From Siphonodentalium dalli (lineage: Eukaryota > Mollusca > Scaphopoda > Gadilida > Siphonodentaliidae): DNA of 64,000 nucleotides. A program made the translations under genes and the position numbers. Numbering within the stretch: the first letter of the stretch is position 1; every line of letters starts with the position of its first letter. The notes beneath the pieces were generated by a model. That model was not told where the DNA came from and did no database searches. It saw nothing but the letters and a program-made list of their open reading frames with translations. Location of the stretch: positions 171,799,164 to 171,863,163 of the forward strand of contig CP136066.1 in assembly GCA_032622095.1 (NCBI GenBank), given 5' to 3'. Shown in pieces: positions 47,396 through 58,424 of this stretch.

Positions 47396-48176
47396 TCTGC
47401 ATGTGACTAATGTTGCCATTGCTATTGTAAGTAAAACTTTTTCAATTTATCTTCATGATTCACATTGGCTTCCAATTCGATGTGTAAGTATACAAGAACA
47501 ATGGTGAAGAAACAGACAACATAATGCAGAAGGTTCCTCACAGTGGAACATTATTCTCTTAGCATGGTATTCGCCCTCTCAGCGCTAAATTTGGATTTCC
47601 AATTCGTTTAGGTCATGCCGACGATTACATTGTCAGACGCTTGGTGTCTAAAATCACAAATGTTGGACAGTTGTGCCTCATCCTTAGGAATAGTCTGGGG
47701 ATTTCATACATAACGCATCATACTCAGTTTACCTTTAACCTGTGATATGAACAGTTTCCATGACAAAACGTTCTATTTTAGTCACTTTTCTACTTAAATA
47801 TTAGATACGTTGTTGTATTCTGTAAGGAGGATCGACATGAACATTATGTCAACTTTTTACAAATCAAATCTAAATGTAGCGCTGAGAGGATGACGTTTCA
47901 CTAAGAGGAGTATTTTATATCATGCATTTGAAAGACCACGTTTTATTTAGCTTTGAAGGTTTCCAATAGAAAACATTTCTTTGTAGGAATATAAATTTCA
48001 TTATAAAGATATTGAATCAAGTTCATTATTAAATGAGCCAATATGATTGAGATCATGATATAATAAGAGGTTGCGATCACGAATAAGCTACATAGAACTG
48101 AGATTTGATCTTGCCTTTCGCTGTGACCGCTTCAGAGAATTATTTGAAGTAATTATAATGGGCTATGATTGAAAAT

Positions 48177-48640
48177 TTGTGACCCGCCATATCAAATCAA
48201 GCAGTAAGTCGGGATTTTTGTACCCTGTGCCAATGCATTCTCTTATATATGCGAGTCGACCATAGGTCGCCTCGCATATATAAGAGAATGCATTGGCCTA
48301 ACAATTTTTTATCATTTTTTTTAAATAAATGTTTCTTACAATTTTTAGGACATAAAATAAAAAAACATCCATTACCCTGCGGGGAGCCCCACACATATAT
48401 AGAAGCATATAGAAGAGTGTCGTCTGCTCATGTTTGTCTGGGGCTCTGTATGGGTGAAATTATAAAATTGTTAAAGAATACAAGAAAAAATTATTAAAAT
48501 TGTAAAAAATTGTTAGGCCAATGCATTCTCTTATATATGCGAGGCGACCTATGGACGACTCGCATATATAAGAGAATGCATTGGCACAGAGTAAAAAAAA
48601 TCCCGACTTACGACTGGATTTGATATGGCGGGTCACATTT
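48177..48640. mobile_element. Foldback element with nested palindromes, about 464 bp
   Basis: The outer arms run from GTGACCCGCCATATCAAATC (48179) to the complementary GATTTGATATGGCGGGTCAC (ending 48636). Each arm contains its own almost perfect 67-bp palindrome (48230-48296 and 48518-48584): CCAATGCATTCTCTTATATA, GCGAG, a centre GACCATAGGTCG, then the mirror. The 200-bp core between them has no ORF of note. The outer symmetry continues across AATTTTTTATC to the core. Confidence 0.92.
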
Positions 48641-49289
48641 AACAGCACGTACAGTGTGTCTGTGTCATTTTGAATCTCAATAACATGTATGCCAAAAATA
48701 ATTTGCTTATGTTAATTTTGTTATCAGTTTACATTCCAAGAATGAACATTTGAGGCATTTAAACAATCTTTTGAACGAGTATTTTCTCGATTTCAAACAA
48801 GCGATGTATCTGTTCAATCGTTAACCTGATTCTGGAAGTAATGGCACTGAAACCTCAGCTCAGTTGGCTTCTAGAATCATCCAGGGGATTGATAATTTAG
48901 CCAAGGGAAACTTACAAAATTTAAATGGGTGGGCTCAGTTTGGATGAATAGAACATCATACGCCATTTGAAAGCTAATATATTTTTTTGGATTATTTTTA
49001 TTCACATATTTCTCTAACCAGGTCCCAGTTAGAGATTCCGACATTCCTGCAATTTCTGAAATCTGTGAAGTGAATGATCAGTGACAGTACAGATGAGATA
49101 TTCCTCAGAATAGAATAACTGGTGTTACTGTGAATTGCGAAATGAAAATATATATGTAACAATGTATAAGAGAATAGGATATATATGTCCATGATTGATT
49201 TTCACAGACCTATGGACCAATTTAAGCCATTAGTTTTTTCGAAATTTTGATTATTTTTTTTCTTTTATAATAAACTGGTTTTTTTTCTT
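48641..49289. other. Stretch without recognised features
   Basis: AT-rich, no repeat or exon signals that I can support. Confidence 0.4.
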
Positions 49290-50240
49290 TTTGGTTAAAC
49301 GGACATGGCTCATTCGAACCTCCAAATATTTTCCTACGTAATTTTGAGTGACGGAAACGATATGTTGACAAATAAACAAACTATTTTTTTATTATTTTTT
49401 TGAATTGAATTGTTTATTAGCAAAGTCAACATCTAAGTTGCAACATGCCATACAACTTATTTACACAACATTATACAAACAACACACAACATACATATAT
49501 ATCAATAAATGAGTTCATCATATTATATGATATTGATAATAAATACAAATAATGCTAATACATTTGGGAATATGTTTTCTGAAATGGTTTCATATAATAT
49601 TTACATTATATATAATATAATGTAATACTTGCTTCATGGTAACTTTATAAATGCTAATTTTAAGAAAATGCTCACTCTTTTCAATATACTTATGTTAAGC
49701 AGTGACAGCAGTCTGTAGAATTTATTACTGTTAGGGTTTTCCCAGTAATACTTCGGTATATAGGTTTCTCGCAGATCGTCGAGTTCAGTACACAAAATAA
49801 CAAAATGGTATTCATCACATACATTTTCGCCACATAACGGGCATTTCGTGTCTTTACATGTACTTTTATTTCATCTGCATTGCTCTACCGGTTGTCTGTA
49901 ATTGGCTGTTCTAAATTTCAGTAAATACGTAGCTAGATGAGATGGGCATATATACTGCTATACCGGCTTCATACGCTCTGAAAAATACTTGTAAAAGTCA
50001 GTCATTTTTCAGCCGTTCAAGTTTTCGCCAGAAGTCAGATAAACGCTCTTTATTTCTACCATGTTACTTTTGTTAGGAATAGACTACCACGGAACGCTCT
50101 TTTCTGTTCCAAGTCTGGCAAATTGCTATTTTTTACATCAATGCGTCTTTTTGGGTTACATAATGCTCGTAGAGGTAGATCAGATATTTATCGACCTGTT
50201 TCGATACTGAGAAAAATTCAAAAGCGAATAATAATATCTT
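49290..50240 (+). repeat. AACGCTCTTTATT-family copy interrupted by a LINE 3' end
   Basis: TTAAACGGACATGGCTCATT at 49292 matches 36750 and 39315. About 90 bp later the match breaks, and it resumes at CGGCTTCATACGCTCTGAAA (49971), continuing through AACGCTCTTTATTTCTACCA, GGAACGCTCTTTTCTGTTCC and ATTTATCGACCTGTTTCGAT. The intervening about 570 bp is the LINE fragment, inserted after this copy existed. Confidence 0.85.
49395..49940 (-). pseudogene. LINE 3' end nested in the AACGCTCTTTATT-family copy
   Basis: The minus strand codes for TYLLKFRTANYRQPVEQCR, a stop, CPLCGENVCDEYHFVILC and YIPKYYWENPNSNKFYRLL, the Cys/His C-terminal tail seen after the RT in many invertebrate non-LTR elements. It is followed by about 300 bp of 3' UTR and ends in ACAATTCAATTCAA, a short-repeat tail at 49395-49410. 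The 5' end is truncated near 49940. Insertion direction is fixed by the tail. Confidence 0.8.
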
Positions 50241-51717
50241 TTCGCAGCTATATTTTTCCAAACATATATAGAGCATCAACAGTGGACACACTTCCATGAG
50301 ATATCGGTATATCTGTACATCACTGGCTATAAAATCCATAATACTTGTCAGCTTAGCCTCTTATAACAATTGCTTTGAGTGTCATTAACTTGCCCATGTT
50401 ATGGGTCATTTACATAATCATGTGGCTATTACCAACTTGACAAATTCTGAAAATACCTTAAAAAAATCAATGGACTGAAAGACCAGGCTGTGAAAAAATG
50501 CTCAAAACTCATTCGAGCTTCCAAATTTTAGAAATTAAACAAACGCTCTTTATTTCTACCATATAAGGAATACATTAGCGCGGGACGCTCTTTTGTGGTC
50601 GATGGTGTGTATCGTACGTGGCTGTTGTGACTCAAGCCCGTTCTTAAAAGTTAAATTGTGTATGACTTCAAGGCATCTGTCTGCGACATCTTATACCCGT
50701 AGAAAGGTAGTTCAATATTTATATACCTATTTCGATAGCGAGAATTAAAAAGCGAATATTATTAGGTGTATTTTGGAGCGCACCCCCCCCCCCCCCCCCC
50801 CCCCCCCCATGTAGCATTTACGCGTTGCTTTGTCATCAACGGATATCATATTATGACGGTAATTTAGTCAAGAATTTACGTTGTGAGGAAACGCTCTTTA
50901 TCTGTTGCCATATTTGGTAAACAAAGCTTTTTATGTTTACCATATCAGTAATAGATCAACACGGGCAGAGTGAGTTCTCTCGTGAGTTTTAAGGCTACTT
51001 GCATCAATGTATGAGTTTTCGCATGCATGCAGCCGGTTGCCATAGTGAGTGCGTTTAGCTAATGGGGTCGTTGTCGTAACATTTTATACATAAATGCACA
51101 CCAGTCTCAGTTGGCGCGAGATTGAAATTTTGCCGTCTGCTTCAATTCATAACTATTTTTCTTTGGAAGATCTGATAGTCACTCTTTTATCACAATGGCG
51201 AAACTGCAATAAAATTGATCATCGATCGCATTTTGATCTTCGTATTATTAAACAGGGACCGAATGATCTGCATGGTTGCTTGATCGATGAATGGAAGAAA
51301 ATGAACTTACACAAAATAACAGGTGTGCATCTATGTATAAAACAATACGACAACGACCACGTTAGCGTTAGGCTATGCCTCTACCGATTTATTGGATAAA
51401 TGAATGATTTCTCGCAAATATCGCATCAGTATGTTGCTTGTCGTTTACATGGTTGTTTTTCCTTGGGACCCAAACATCGTTGTATTTGTTATGACTTCAA
51501 TGCATCTTTCTGAGACATCTGATGCTCATAGAAAGGTAGTTAAAGTATATGTCGATCTATTTCGATACCGGTACCTGGAAAATTTAAAAAGCGAATATTA
51601 GTAGGTGTATTTTCGAGCGCAAACCACCATGTGGCTTTAAACAATATTGGGAAGCAAAATAAGTTTTGAAACAAACATAATTTTAATCACTCAACTTCTT
51701 ATACTAATTTCAGCATA
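50241..51717. repeat. Further degenerate AACGCTCTTTATT-family copies
   Basis: Partial copies are seen at about 50505-50780 (AAACGCTCTTTATTTCTACC, GGGACGCTCTTTT, CCTATTTCGATAGCGAGAAT, then a 26-C run where other copies read AAACC), 50889-50985 (AAACGCTCTTTATCTG) and 51430-51630 (AGAAAGGTAGTTAAAGTATA, CTATTTCGATACC, TTTTCGAGCGCAAACCACC). A 101-codon ORF at 51094-51399 lies between copies; I do not recognise it and consider it unsupported. Confidence 0.7.
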
Positions 51718-51945
51718 TACCGTCCCTACGTTGATCCAACGTAAAATCAACGGTTGGCTCAACGTTGAAATAACGTTGGCGATTGGTCCAGTTTGCTCGT
51801 GGACGTGAACGTAGAATATACGGTTGAGTCAAAGCTAACGTTGAATTTTGGGACGTTATATCAACGTTGGAAAAATATTGGAAACCTAACGTTGAATTTT
51901 TGGACGTTCGCTCAACGTTGAATCGACGTTGTAGGGATGTGACAA
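51718..51945. mobile_element. Small TIR element filled with AACGTT repeats
   Basis: It starts CCGTCCCTACGTTGATCCAA and ends TCGACGTTGTAGGGATGTGA, which pair as imperfect inverted termini. Inside are repeats of the type ACGTTGGAAACCTAACGTTG and AATTTTTGGACGTT. The same start sequence, CACGTCCCTAGACGTTGG, opens the long array at 58425. A MITE carrying a minisatellite core is the best description. Confidence 0.7.
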
Positions 51946-53996
51946 AAAAAATTCAAATTGATTATTATTCACTGAAAGTTAATTTGCTGGGAAGAGCTTG
52001 AAAAAACAATTAAAATGATATGTGTGATTTTCTCAAAGGTCAGATATTAAAAAAGTTATGACCATTTTTATGTCGGAAATTAGGGCATTTTTCCGACAGG
52101 CTGGCCATATACTTAGCATTGGGGCTCTGTGACCGAAAACCCCACTTTTTGACGATTTTCGACACAAAATTTCACTTCAAAATGGCATATCTCAACTAAT
52201 AAATGACGAATCCACATTCTGTTTGTAATGAAACAAAGCTTTTAATAGTATGTGATTGATTATCACATTTATTCTGTCAATTTATATACCAAAATTAATT
52301 AATCGATTATTAACTAATTGGTAATTAACGAAGTAATCGTCACCTTGAGAATTATTCTCGGGCAGTCTGATCAGATGATGAAATATATTCCTCATCATAC
52401 TTATCATACATTTGAATATATTATGTTATATATCATTTGAAAGGGAATGCGATTCTGAATACAAATCTCAAGGAATCTAAAGGACCGACCTTCTTGTTCG
52501 TGAGTTATGGACCTTTGAAGTTGAAAATCTGATATTTTTTTTCAGCCGGTCCAAGGTTGAACCCCCCCCCCCCCAATCGGTCGGGGTAAAATCACATGGA
52601 CTGCCCGCAGCAAAGATTATAGAGAACTGATACATACAAGTAATATATCATTTTAAAGGTTGTTTCATCCTGAATAATAATATGGGTACAATGAGAACAT
52701 TTGCCCTTTAGAGTAAAGTGTACAGACCTTTATGTAAAAGACAATTTTAAGTTTTATTCATACCAGACCGAAAACTTCAAAAAAAATTGAATTACGCCGT
52801 AATGTCTTAGAAGTCATTTGTATTGCTTAAAGAAAAACTTCCAAGACATACATATACCGTTATGCATGTTTCAAATTGAGAAGATTTTGAGACATATACA
52901 TATACCGTTATGCATGTTTCAATTTGAGAAGATTTTGTTTTGCGAATAAAAATTCTGAAAGATCTTAAACGATATCCATTATGGTCAATAACCTTCTGCC
53001 CTTTGAAATTAATTAAATAAATGTGTGATATCTGCCTTACAACCTAAGATGAAGTATAGCCAGTGGACGTTGTTGCGTCGTCTACCAATACGTGTATGCA
53101 TACCTGTAGTTTCATCACTGAACGTGATCAGAACTATTTGGGATAGTATATGCTCTAACCTTTAGTAGTGAGCCCTCCCCTTTTATTGGAGGGACACTAC
53201 AACTCAACTTCCGAGTACTATAGTACATGGTTGGTAGTTGCGCTGCAGTGGCCCCTAGCATTTGGCAAATCAAAATTAGCGTTTGACGGACATTTCGCTT
53301 TACCAAACATAAGCGGTATTCTTGCAACACGGCACAGTCTTGGGACCAGTGTTCACTTTTTTTATGAATGATGACCATGAATGAGCATTTATGTTTTCCA
53401 ATGAACTTCATTCTGATTTCAAAACAAGCTTATTTTTTACTGTTCAATATATGGTTAAACAATTAAGAGTTACGATTCACATTAAACAAAATAATTATAA
53501 TTAGATTATAACGTAAGTCAACATTTACCGGTGTTATAACAAATTAATATTGTTCAATTGATTGCTGATAAATTTCTAAGTATAACACTGACCCCTGCTG
53601 GAATGGAATTGAAATATCCAGAATAATTTAGACTTCAATAAACTTAACTGAAATGTATATTATCAGTAAATTAATTTGTAAAGTTATAACTTCAGCTCTA
53701 AAAAAAAAGGTAAGGTACCGGTATTTTGTCGTAAATTATTGGCACGTACCTGTTTTTGTTTTTATTTTAGAATGTTACGTTACCAGATCTGTAGTGTTTA
53801 TATACAGGTAATTAAAAAATGTGTGCTGAATACCACTTGTGACTAGAGAACTAGAAAAAAATAAACAATGAGAACCAGAATTACAAAATAACAAACAAAA
53901 CAATAACCTACTATCTAGTCACCCATAGTACTTAATTAAAATAAAAAAAACAGGAATGAAATAATATCAATATAAACGGCGAGAATTATAAAAAAA
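51946..53996. other. Stretch without a supported gene
   Basis: It contains a 13-C run (52562-52574) and a short direct duplication (ACATATACCGTTATGCATGT at 52849 and 52893). The overlapping ORFs at 53115-53411 on both strands show no recognisable features. Confidence 0.45.
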
Positions 53997-54134
53997 GACT
54001 ATTTTTGAAATAAATACCGGTTGCCCTTAGTATTTATTATTCAAAAATAGAACCAGACAAAATTTTTTTTTAACCTAACAGACTATTTTTGAAATAAATA
54101 CCGGTTGCCCTTAGTATTTATTAATCAAAAATGG
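53997..54134. repeat. Tandem pair of hairpins, period 84 bp
   Basis: GACTATTTTTGAAATAAATA, a CCGGTTGCCCTTA loop and GTATTTATTATTCAAAAAT make a hairpin at 53997-54050, and the same hairpin recurs at 54081-54134 with one or two changes. A weaker palindrome (CCCAGTCTGA...TCAGACTGGG) lies just downstream at 54158-54198. Confidence 0.85.
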
Positions 54135-54903
54135 AACAAAAACAACTGACTAATTAACCCAGTCTGACTCAGAGCGAAACTGGTTCACTCAGACTGGGAC
54201 TTACCATATTAAAGCAGCTGTTACTCAGTTTTAGATTAGTATTAAACCCCACTAGAAGTAGTGCAGGTACGCGTGCATATATACAATGTTTAGCATTGTA
54301 CATATATTTTATCTAATATTTTATCTATTTTCATTTATTAAACCCCACTAGAATACTCTTGGGATCCAAATAAACATCTGAATGCTTATTAAATTTTGTA
54401 AATTTTGCCATCATGTATGGTGCTAATTTGGTTTTGAATGTTTATCTAAAATGTGATATTGTCAGGCAGTCTATCATACAACTTGCAGCAAGCCTATGAG
54501 AATGGCTAGAGGCTTTCCCCAGATTCAGAAAAAGATAGTATGAACATGTACGGTAACGGTAGCTGGAAGTCTGGTTTGGTAACACCAATGGCAAATCAAA
54601 ACAGTGCATAATTTGATAAATATATATGTATATTGATTGACGTTATAGCATTTCAGACTGACTTGTTTCAATGTTGGAAATTTCCACCCTGTACTCTTAT
54701 TCTGCCCCGGACTGTACTCTAATTGGCTATAGCAAAGTTGTCCAGTGATGGCAACCCTGTACTCTTATTCTGCACCATATGATAATTTGGATCCTGAGAG
54801 TACTAATGCAGATGCACAATACTTACTGTTAGGTGTCAATAATCAATCGGAAATTATATTAGCATTTATTCATATAAGCTTGTCTATTCATATTATAGTA
54901 TTG

Positions 54904-55061
54904 TCCAGATGTCTGCGTAACGTGCGTGTCAAAGCCATATTTAAATTAATCCGTATTTTATTTTATCCAGAAGTCTGCGTAACGTGCGTGTTCGTTCACT
55001 GGCGACCAGATATCTGCGTTATGTGCGTGTCCATCATGATGTCTGCGTAACGTGCGTGTCC
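54904..55061. repeat. Four copies of GTCTGCGTAACGTGCGTGTC
   Basis: Copies at 54911, 54973, 55012 (with two changes) and 55041 are irregularly spaced. It lies immediately 3' of the decayed gene that ends at 55079. Two related pieces, CCTGTACTCTTATTCTGC, also repeat at 54690 and 54754. Confidence 0.85.
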
Positions 55062-55078
55062 GAGCCACATTTAATGCA

Positions 55079-57783
55079 TTAGGCTATTACTAAGTCGCCA
55101 CAAATGAAATCTGTGGCCAGTTCAAATTTTGAAATGTCATAGTCTTCTGCATCGTCATACAATTCTTCCATTTTCCAATAGCCAATCCTGTATGTTCCAC
55201 CACCTTTCTTGAGCAACTTCTCCAGGTATGTGGTCTTTTCTAAGGTGTCCTCATCATACCATACATGCATGATGTTGTGACCTACAGCAGTGCCATCCAT
55301 AATGCTGGTAACTCTCTCATACCCATCTATTGTCAATTCTTCAATACCTGAAAGCTCAATCCCAGCTTTCAATTTATTTGTAATCTTTCTCTCACTTTTC
55401 TGATCTCCATATGCAGCTCCTTAGTCTTGAGTCTGTTGCCACTTCTGATTTTCCGTGCCAATGACTTGGCAGAATGTATAATGTTGTTCTGAACATCTTC
55501 CTCTCTACTGTCAAGGTAATCAATTGAATGATTTTTCTGACCCCTCAGCTTACTCGAGATATAACAAAGCGTTGCATTTGGAGGTCGCTTTTGTGCAGCA
55601 CTGAACATGCCAATTACCTCTTCTGCATCTATATTTTGTGACCGTGCAGATTCTGTATCTGTTTTGTGTGACCGTGCAGATTCTGTCTCGGTTTTCAAGA
55701 CGTCTGAAATGTCCATTGAAAAATATCTGGCATACTGTCGTTCCAAAACTACAATAATCGACTGCAATGTTGCTTTCATCATTTCAATGAACATTGACAT
55801 GTCTTCTGGCAACTTTTGTAACTTAGCTGCTTCATCGCTGAGCTTTTCCTGGAACATGTCAAGTTTTGTTGATAGAGTAAGTGCAGGTTCTCTAGTATGT
55901 TCTTTCAATTGATCAACTACTTTTTTCACAACACATATCCCTTCGATATGATGGATTTCTTTCTCTGGTGAAGTATAAAACTTCTTCATCCATGGACCTG
56001 TAAGTAACTTACCGATCAGTCCAAGCACCTGTAACTCAACTTTGGGAGTGTGAAATCTCAGTATTGAAGCCTGAAGACCACCACAAGAGACTGTTCCTGT
56101 TCGGAGGAACTTAAGAAACTTCTCGTAATGATTGACGAGCCTCCCACTGATGAGGAATAAGATGTGTAGCCTGTTACCTCTGTATCTAGGCAGTATTCCT
56201 TTTGGCAGGTTGTGTTCCTCTAAAAATTATACAAATCCTCTAGGATCACCTTTGCCATCTTAACACCGGAATTTGTTCAGTTGGAGAACGATATTCCCAG
56301 CAATGCAATCCTTTCCAAACAGCTTTGCTCTTTCTATTTCACATTGCTTCAATGCTGATTTTGTTGCAGATGCCCTAGTGTCAAGCGGATGGAGGTGACA
56401 GTTCAGTTCATTGAATTAGCAACACCAGGCTTCACTCAATAATACACTTGCAGCATGATTAACAGCCACCCTATCAGTCATAGTATTTCTTATGTGATCT
56501 ACTTTACTGTAAATTAATGCAATTATGTCGATTGAATTTTGAATATGATCAGAATAATCTATGGCAGTACCACCGGGAAGCTCATCAATGGCTACAACAT
56601 AATATGCATCCGGAGTTGTTATATGGATGGAATTGACATGCACACCCTCTTGTGTTGTGGCATCAAATCCAAGCGTAATATTGTCATGTTTTAGCAGAAC
56701 ATCAGCAACTTGGAAGTCTGAAATTATGCCGATCTCTCACGCCATCATTTCAACTGTATTGCGATGAGGAATTCCACCGCCGATGTCTATGCCAGATCGC
56801 TGCGTGAACATTTTCAAGAGAACTGGTATGTTCTTTGTTGGCACTTGGTTCACAACTGAATCATACACAAATAATCTCACATTGTTTGGGAAACTCTTCC
56901 CTTCATCATCATTGTCTCCTGGTATTAATTGTGCTATATCATCTTTTCCCTTTGCTATTTCACTTTCAAGTAGTGCGATTTCTGCATTTTTCACCTCCAA
57001 CTGTGCTTTTAATGTCAATATCTCATCATCCTTGGCGCTATGACTCATCTTTTCTTGAATGGTATGATTGAATTGATCTCTTGTTCTTTTCTATCCGTCG
57101 TATTGCTATTTCAGCATTGTGAAGTTCACCATCATTTTGAGATGTCGGGCAGCGAGATCTTAATTTTTGCAATCAACTCATCTCTACTCTTCAGCTTTTG
57201 ATTCAAAATGTTGATGGCCGGCTTATTTGACACCTTCTGTCGTCGCCTCATCGCAGCCTTCTCCTTAACAACCCGAGATAATTTTGCTTGCAACTTCCTG
57301 GTGGCTGATATGCATACCTCACTACAAGTACTGGTCATTGCAGACTTTGTGTGATCCATCAATATACCAGACATACTAGTAGAACTACATGCATCACTAG
57401 TATCAGTACTACTAGTAACAGTAGTATTCTCTGTACTTTGATTTGAATTTGCTTGCAAATATGGCAGTGTTTCATTACAGAATGACTTAAATCGTCCAAA
57501 TTCGACAGAATCTGACAGGTGTTTGAATTTCAGAAACTGATTTATGACACGTCTAAAGATGTGTTGCGGGAAATCACATTTATAGATCTGAATTCTGAAC
57601 TTTCTCAGTGTCAAAGTATAATCACGGTCATTTGAACAATATAAATACAAAACATGTCCATTTCTCATTTCATCACAGATAGAAGGCAAATTTTTATATT
57701 CATCATTCAAGTAATTAAAACCAATTCCATGTTGCTGAAAGGTAAAACGATGAGCTCAATCGATTACGTTTTTTCGGCGGCAT
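55079..57783 (-). pseudogene. Transposase-like uncharacterised invertebrate protein, decayed
   Basis: Leftward from an ATG at 57783 (MPPKKRN): after a frame change, QHGIGFNYLNDEYKNLPSIC; a Ser/Thr-rich stretch (57470-57340); basic KLSRVVKEKAAMRRRQ; a coiled coil (LKAQLEVKNAEIALLESEI, 57020-56950); VRLFVYDSVVNQVPTKNIPV; LGFDATTQEGVHVNSIHITT (about 56680-56620); VAIDELPGGTAIDYSDHI; NTMTDRVAVNHA (about 56470); FNELNCHLHPLD (about 56400); GILPRYRGNRLHILF; and LGLIGKLLTGPWMKKFYTS (about 56000). From 57048 to 55369 one frame holds, with four nonsense codons (56737, 56416, 56260 and 56227). Frameshifts occur near 57750, 57130 and 55375. I recognise the string order from multi-copy invertebrate proteins of unknown role. 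The spaced Asp and His (FDATT, MTDR, HLHPLD) resemble an RNase-H-fold transposase, which is inference only. Confidence 0.75.
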
Positions 57784-58424
57784 ATTTTGAATTTTTATTT
57801 TCAGACAAAGTTGACCAAATTTGCGAAAATGTGAGCAATTATAAGAAATAATTAATACTATTTGCGTATATATATAACTATTGACAATATGCAACAATCA
57901 AAATCAATAATTAATCAATAAAGATCATTTTATGCAAGGATAAACTCTTCCGTGTTTGTGTCAACAAATGCATTCAGTTTCTGTGTAACGACGTCATTCA
58001 TCGTATTTGACCCGGAACTCGGTGGAAGGTTATTGCGTCGAATTATGAAATGCCGCGCAATCACATTTTAAAGGTCTTCACACAAACCAAAAATGATAAA
58101 ACTTCCAATTATAAGTAAAAATACCCATTGAAGGAGTCTATGTAGGTCCCGAAGGAGTCTATAGACTCTTTGATGTAGAGTTCTGATAGAGAAAATGTAG
58201 GTCGATCTATTTTTGTCATAACTCTGACGTATTTTGACCTGGGAGAAAAATTCGAAATCGAGGCCCACTACGAGCATGCCAGTTTTAAATATAGAAACAG
58301 GGAATCCCGACAAATGGCGATATCGGCGACAAACAAATAATCGAAAACAACACATAAAATAAACATAGCAAAAACGCGGCACAGAACAAATGTCAGAACG
58401 CCACGACGTTTTACGTCGTTTTTG
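57784..58424. other. Upstream region of the decayed gene
   Basis: No gene supported. A 20-bp class near-repeat (GAAGGAGTCTATGTAGG, then GAAGGAGTCTATAGAC) lies at 58130-58165, and TTTTACGTCGTTTTTGTCAC precedes the minisatellite. A 104-codon minus ORF (58068-58382) is unsupported. Confidence 0.4.

Larger units (their letters stand above)
46091..48176. other. Repeat-derived spacer
   Basis: It contains an inverted copy of 30895-30930 (46130-46175), a GC-rich block at about 46240-46380 with a weak tRNA-like A box, an AACGCTCTTTATT-family copy on the minus strand (about 46560-46860), and a LINE 3' end (47040-47395). The remainder shows nothing I can identify. Confidence 0.5.

Noticed and set aside
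51094-51399. 101-codon plus-strand ORF
   Set aside because: It reads somewhat protein-like, but has no homologous motif, no splice context and repeat-family copies on both sides; evidence is insufficient.
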